A stretch of DNA of 64,000 nt, from the NCBI GenBank assembly GCA_922989275.2, contig OV277867.1, positions 8,618,001-8,682,000 of the forward strand. Reading direction: 5' to 3'. Position 1 is the first letter of the stretch, and the number at the start of each line of letters is the position of its first letter. The position numbers and the translations under genes were made by a program. The notes beneath the pieces are model-generated. The model was not told the origin of the DNA. It did not search any database and was given only the letters and a program-made list of their open reading frames with translations. Source of the stretch: Gari tellinella (taxonomy: Eukaryota; Mollusca; Bivalvia; Cardiida; Psammobiidae). Below are positions 61,978 through 64,000 of the stretch, piece after piece.

Positions 61978-62929
61978 TCATTTTCAAGTAAATTTCACTT
62001 GTTTTTTACCTGTATGTACGTTGAATCGATTTTCGGGTGACCAAAACAACGCTTCCATATCCGGCGGATCTAATTGCTACATTATTTTTAAAGACTGGTT
62101 AAAAGAATTTGAGTTATTGTCTTCTGAAAGACATATGCATGTTCGTGAAAGAGCAGACAGTCTATAGTCTAATTCGCGAGGGTACAAAACACTGCTTCCG
62201 GTTTACGCACATTTCACACACTATCAAACATATACTCCTCATAACAAAATCACAGTCCGATCGAGACACCGTCTACAAATTTCTATTCATTCACGGGCCG
62301 GTCTAAAACACGGTTTGCGAATTGGAAAGAATACGACTTCGTTTTTAAAAGGAATTCAGAATTAAATGTTATTTCTATTTAAAATAAAAAAAAGTCTCAG
62401 TGTAAATAAAACAAACGAGTTTCACGGTCATGCTGAATGCTAACAAACTACCGTGTACATAAACGGTCAATTTTTAGGGCCTATACGAATGAACGGGTAA
62501 AAAAAACTTTTCCGGTCGTTTCGGCCCTCAGTTGTTTCGACCCAGAGGTCGATTCGGCCCTTTGCCGTTTCGGCAACTTTTAAATTTCCCATATTGGTAT
62601 GGTAAAGTAAAGAAGAAAAAAGTGTCATATACCTCTGGTAATTTATAACCCCCAATGAATAATTGGTAAAACAGAAAGTGACAAATGCCCCTGAGGTGTT
62701 TTGTCACTGCAATGTATTAATTTGGCTTTCAAGTAAAATCATACAGCAGGTTATAATAGTACTCCTTGCTGTTGTTGTGAGGAAAATGTTCAGAGAAACC
62801 AGCTTTTTCTAGCTTATTCAAATGCATCATCACCATAGCATCATGACATCATATTGATGTCATCATGACGTCGTCGTCATAACAAGGTTTGTCAAATGTC
62901 ATATTTAGGACTTATTTCTAAATTTAGAA
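61978..62929. other. Stretch without a confirmed gene
   Basis: Contains repeated short motifs (TTTCGGCCCT, TTTCGACCC, ATTCGGCCC, TTTCGGCAA at 62515-62578) and an imperfect palindrome of GATGTCATCATGACGTC type at 62845-62880. A possible ATG exon on the minus strand at 62053 (see the ANKRD49 exon) remains unproven. Confidence 0.4.
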
Positions 62930-63255
62930 TTGATCACATGAAAAAAGAGTAATGGCCAGTAAGAATGAGTTATCTCCCTTCCGATTCACTTGAAATAATA
63001 TAGAATGCCTTATCTCCCTATTCACCTGATTTTACCTCTGAATGACCTCTAAATGACCTTGATTTTTGTCAGACACGACCAAAGTTGTACTGACCACAAG
63101 ATCTTCTTCAGTTGAGTACACATTCCAAATATAAAGTCTCTATCCCATGTTGTTCAAAAGTTATGGCCAATGTTAAAGTTGTGTACAGACAAACAGACAG
63201 ACAGACCAAAAACACTATTATATGCCCCCGACTAAGTTGTGCTGGGGCATAATTA
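62930..63255. repeat. Interspersed repeat of bivalve type
   Basis: AGTTATCTCCCTTCCGATTC, AAAAGTTATGGCCAATGTT, ACAGACAAACAGACAGACAG and TATATGCCCCCGACTAAG follow an order I recall as common in bivalve genomes. Confidence 0.6.
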
Positions 63256-63334
63256 GCACCCAACTTACCCACAATACAGTACTACCCAGTAGTCTAGCAT
63301 TTATGTGGTCAAACCAATTTGTTTAAGATGGAGA

Positions 63335-63665
63335 AAAGTTGACTGAAAATTCAGGAAAGGGTTCTTAGATTTATTTATGACGATCAAACAAGCACCTACC
63401 AGTGTCTGTCTGACCATTCTAGACTCCCCTCCGTTAGAATCAGATGTATGAAAAATATGGCCATAGAGGTGTTTAAGGTAATTAATAAAGAGTGTCCTCT
63501 TTATTTTCATAATTTGGTAAATATAAAAAATAACTCATTTTCTTTTAGGCATACAATAGCAGTGAAATCCTGCTGGTAAGAACTTGTAATCTGGTACGGT
63601 TTGCAATGAATCCTTTAAGTATGCAAGATGTACCCTGTTGAATGATTTGCCTGATAAGTCTTAAG
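63335..63665 (+). pseudogene. Non-LTR retrotransposon tail (RT C-terminus)
   Basis: QERVLRFIYDDQTSTYQCLS, SVRIRCMKNMAIEVFKVINK and ECPLYFHNLV are the post-RT region of CR1-like elements. After a stop near 63580 another frame gives ESFKYARCTLLNDLPDKS. It is truncated and frameshifted. Confidence 0.75.
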
Positions 63666-64000
63666 AGGAGACAGAACCGTCCCTCAACCAGTTCAAGTCT
63701 TTTGTGATAGTTGTGTCAGGTTGGAATGTACCTGAATGTAAGTGTAGCTCATGCAGTCCAATATGAGAATTACTTAGTCAATCCTGCTTGCTGGTTTGCT
63801 TTTTCACTTAATATGTTCTAACTATAACATAGCAAGGTTGAAAAACTTAATCTCTTTTTGACACACTTCTTATGGTCTATCGCTATTGACTCATGTTTTA
63901 ATCAAACTGTGTAATATATTAACTCAGACATATTGCTGATTGTCAGATAGAATGAATCTTGGCCAGGCGCCAAGTGACACAACTTCTGACCAATACTCAT

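Noticed and set aside
62002..62053. MEALFWSPENRFNVHTG on the minus strand as ANKRD49 exon 1
   Set aside because: It ends in phase 1 at a GTAAAA donor while the next recognised exon starts in phase 0. It would need an unseen exon or an odd acceptor.

Overview
This is eukaryotic nuclear DNA, most likely from a bivalve mollusc. The inference rests on spliced exons with GT/AG boundaries, AT-rich sequence saturated with short inverted-repeat elements, tRNA-derived SINE-like sequences, CR1-like retrotransposon tails, and interspersed repeats of a type common in bivalves (the CTCACCTGAGC...GTGTCCGGC repeat, and the '...GACAGACAGACCAAAAACACTATTATATGCCCCC' type of repeat). No prokaryotic, viral or CRISPR features were seen.

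Three genes can be reconstructed with consistent intron phases. (1) About 11874-19923, plus strand: five 3' exons of a cysteine-rich, probably secreted and GPI-anchored protein of no recognised family, with exactly three cysteines in each of four exons and a hydrophobic C-terminal tail; its 5' end was not found. (2) 28286-41891, plus strand: a complete five-exon TMEM183 homologue (356 aa). (3) 57050-60345, minus strand: the last three exons of an ANKRD49 homologue; the N-terminal exon was not identified. Weaker candidates are three well-formed but poorly coding exons at 45340-47077, two exons at 55532-56219 and one terminal exon at 61168-61334.

Nearly all remaining sequence is repeats, mostly 150-550 bp non-autonomous DNA elements (MITEs). 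They fall into target classes that the sequence itself shows: TA-flanked CAGTG...CACTG elements (families A and B, and the CAGTCGAA family S); TTAA-flanked elements beginning CCCTTT/CCCATT/CTCTTT, which fit non-autonomous piggyBac-type elements (families C, E, F, G, H, I, R, T); a 6-bp duplication family (D, CAGGGCTGCCAT); a GGGCCCGTTTCATAAAAC family (K); and a hAT-like element. Further parts are a tandem array with a 320-bp unit at 31249-33307, four 5'-truncated non-LTR retrotransposon tails, simple repeats and several tRNA-like sequences.

The most unusual feature is modularity. One long hairpin core (CAAACAG...CTGTTTG around GATCAGA/TCTGATC) sits in the middle of families that otherwise share nothing, including TA-type and TTAA-type elements. 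A second core (TTAAAGCAGG...GCGCATTCTGC...CCTGCTTTAA) is shared by families C and D, and one copy is a D/C chimera joined at that core. Elements nest inside each other at exact target sites, including one C element inserted into the TTAA at the tip of another C element's own core. Seven of the twelve recognised 3' splice sites have a MITE end only 20-34 nt upstream, in the branch-point zone, and the ANKRD49 stop codon lies inside the TTAA of an adjoining MITE.
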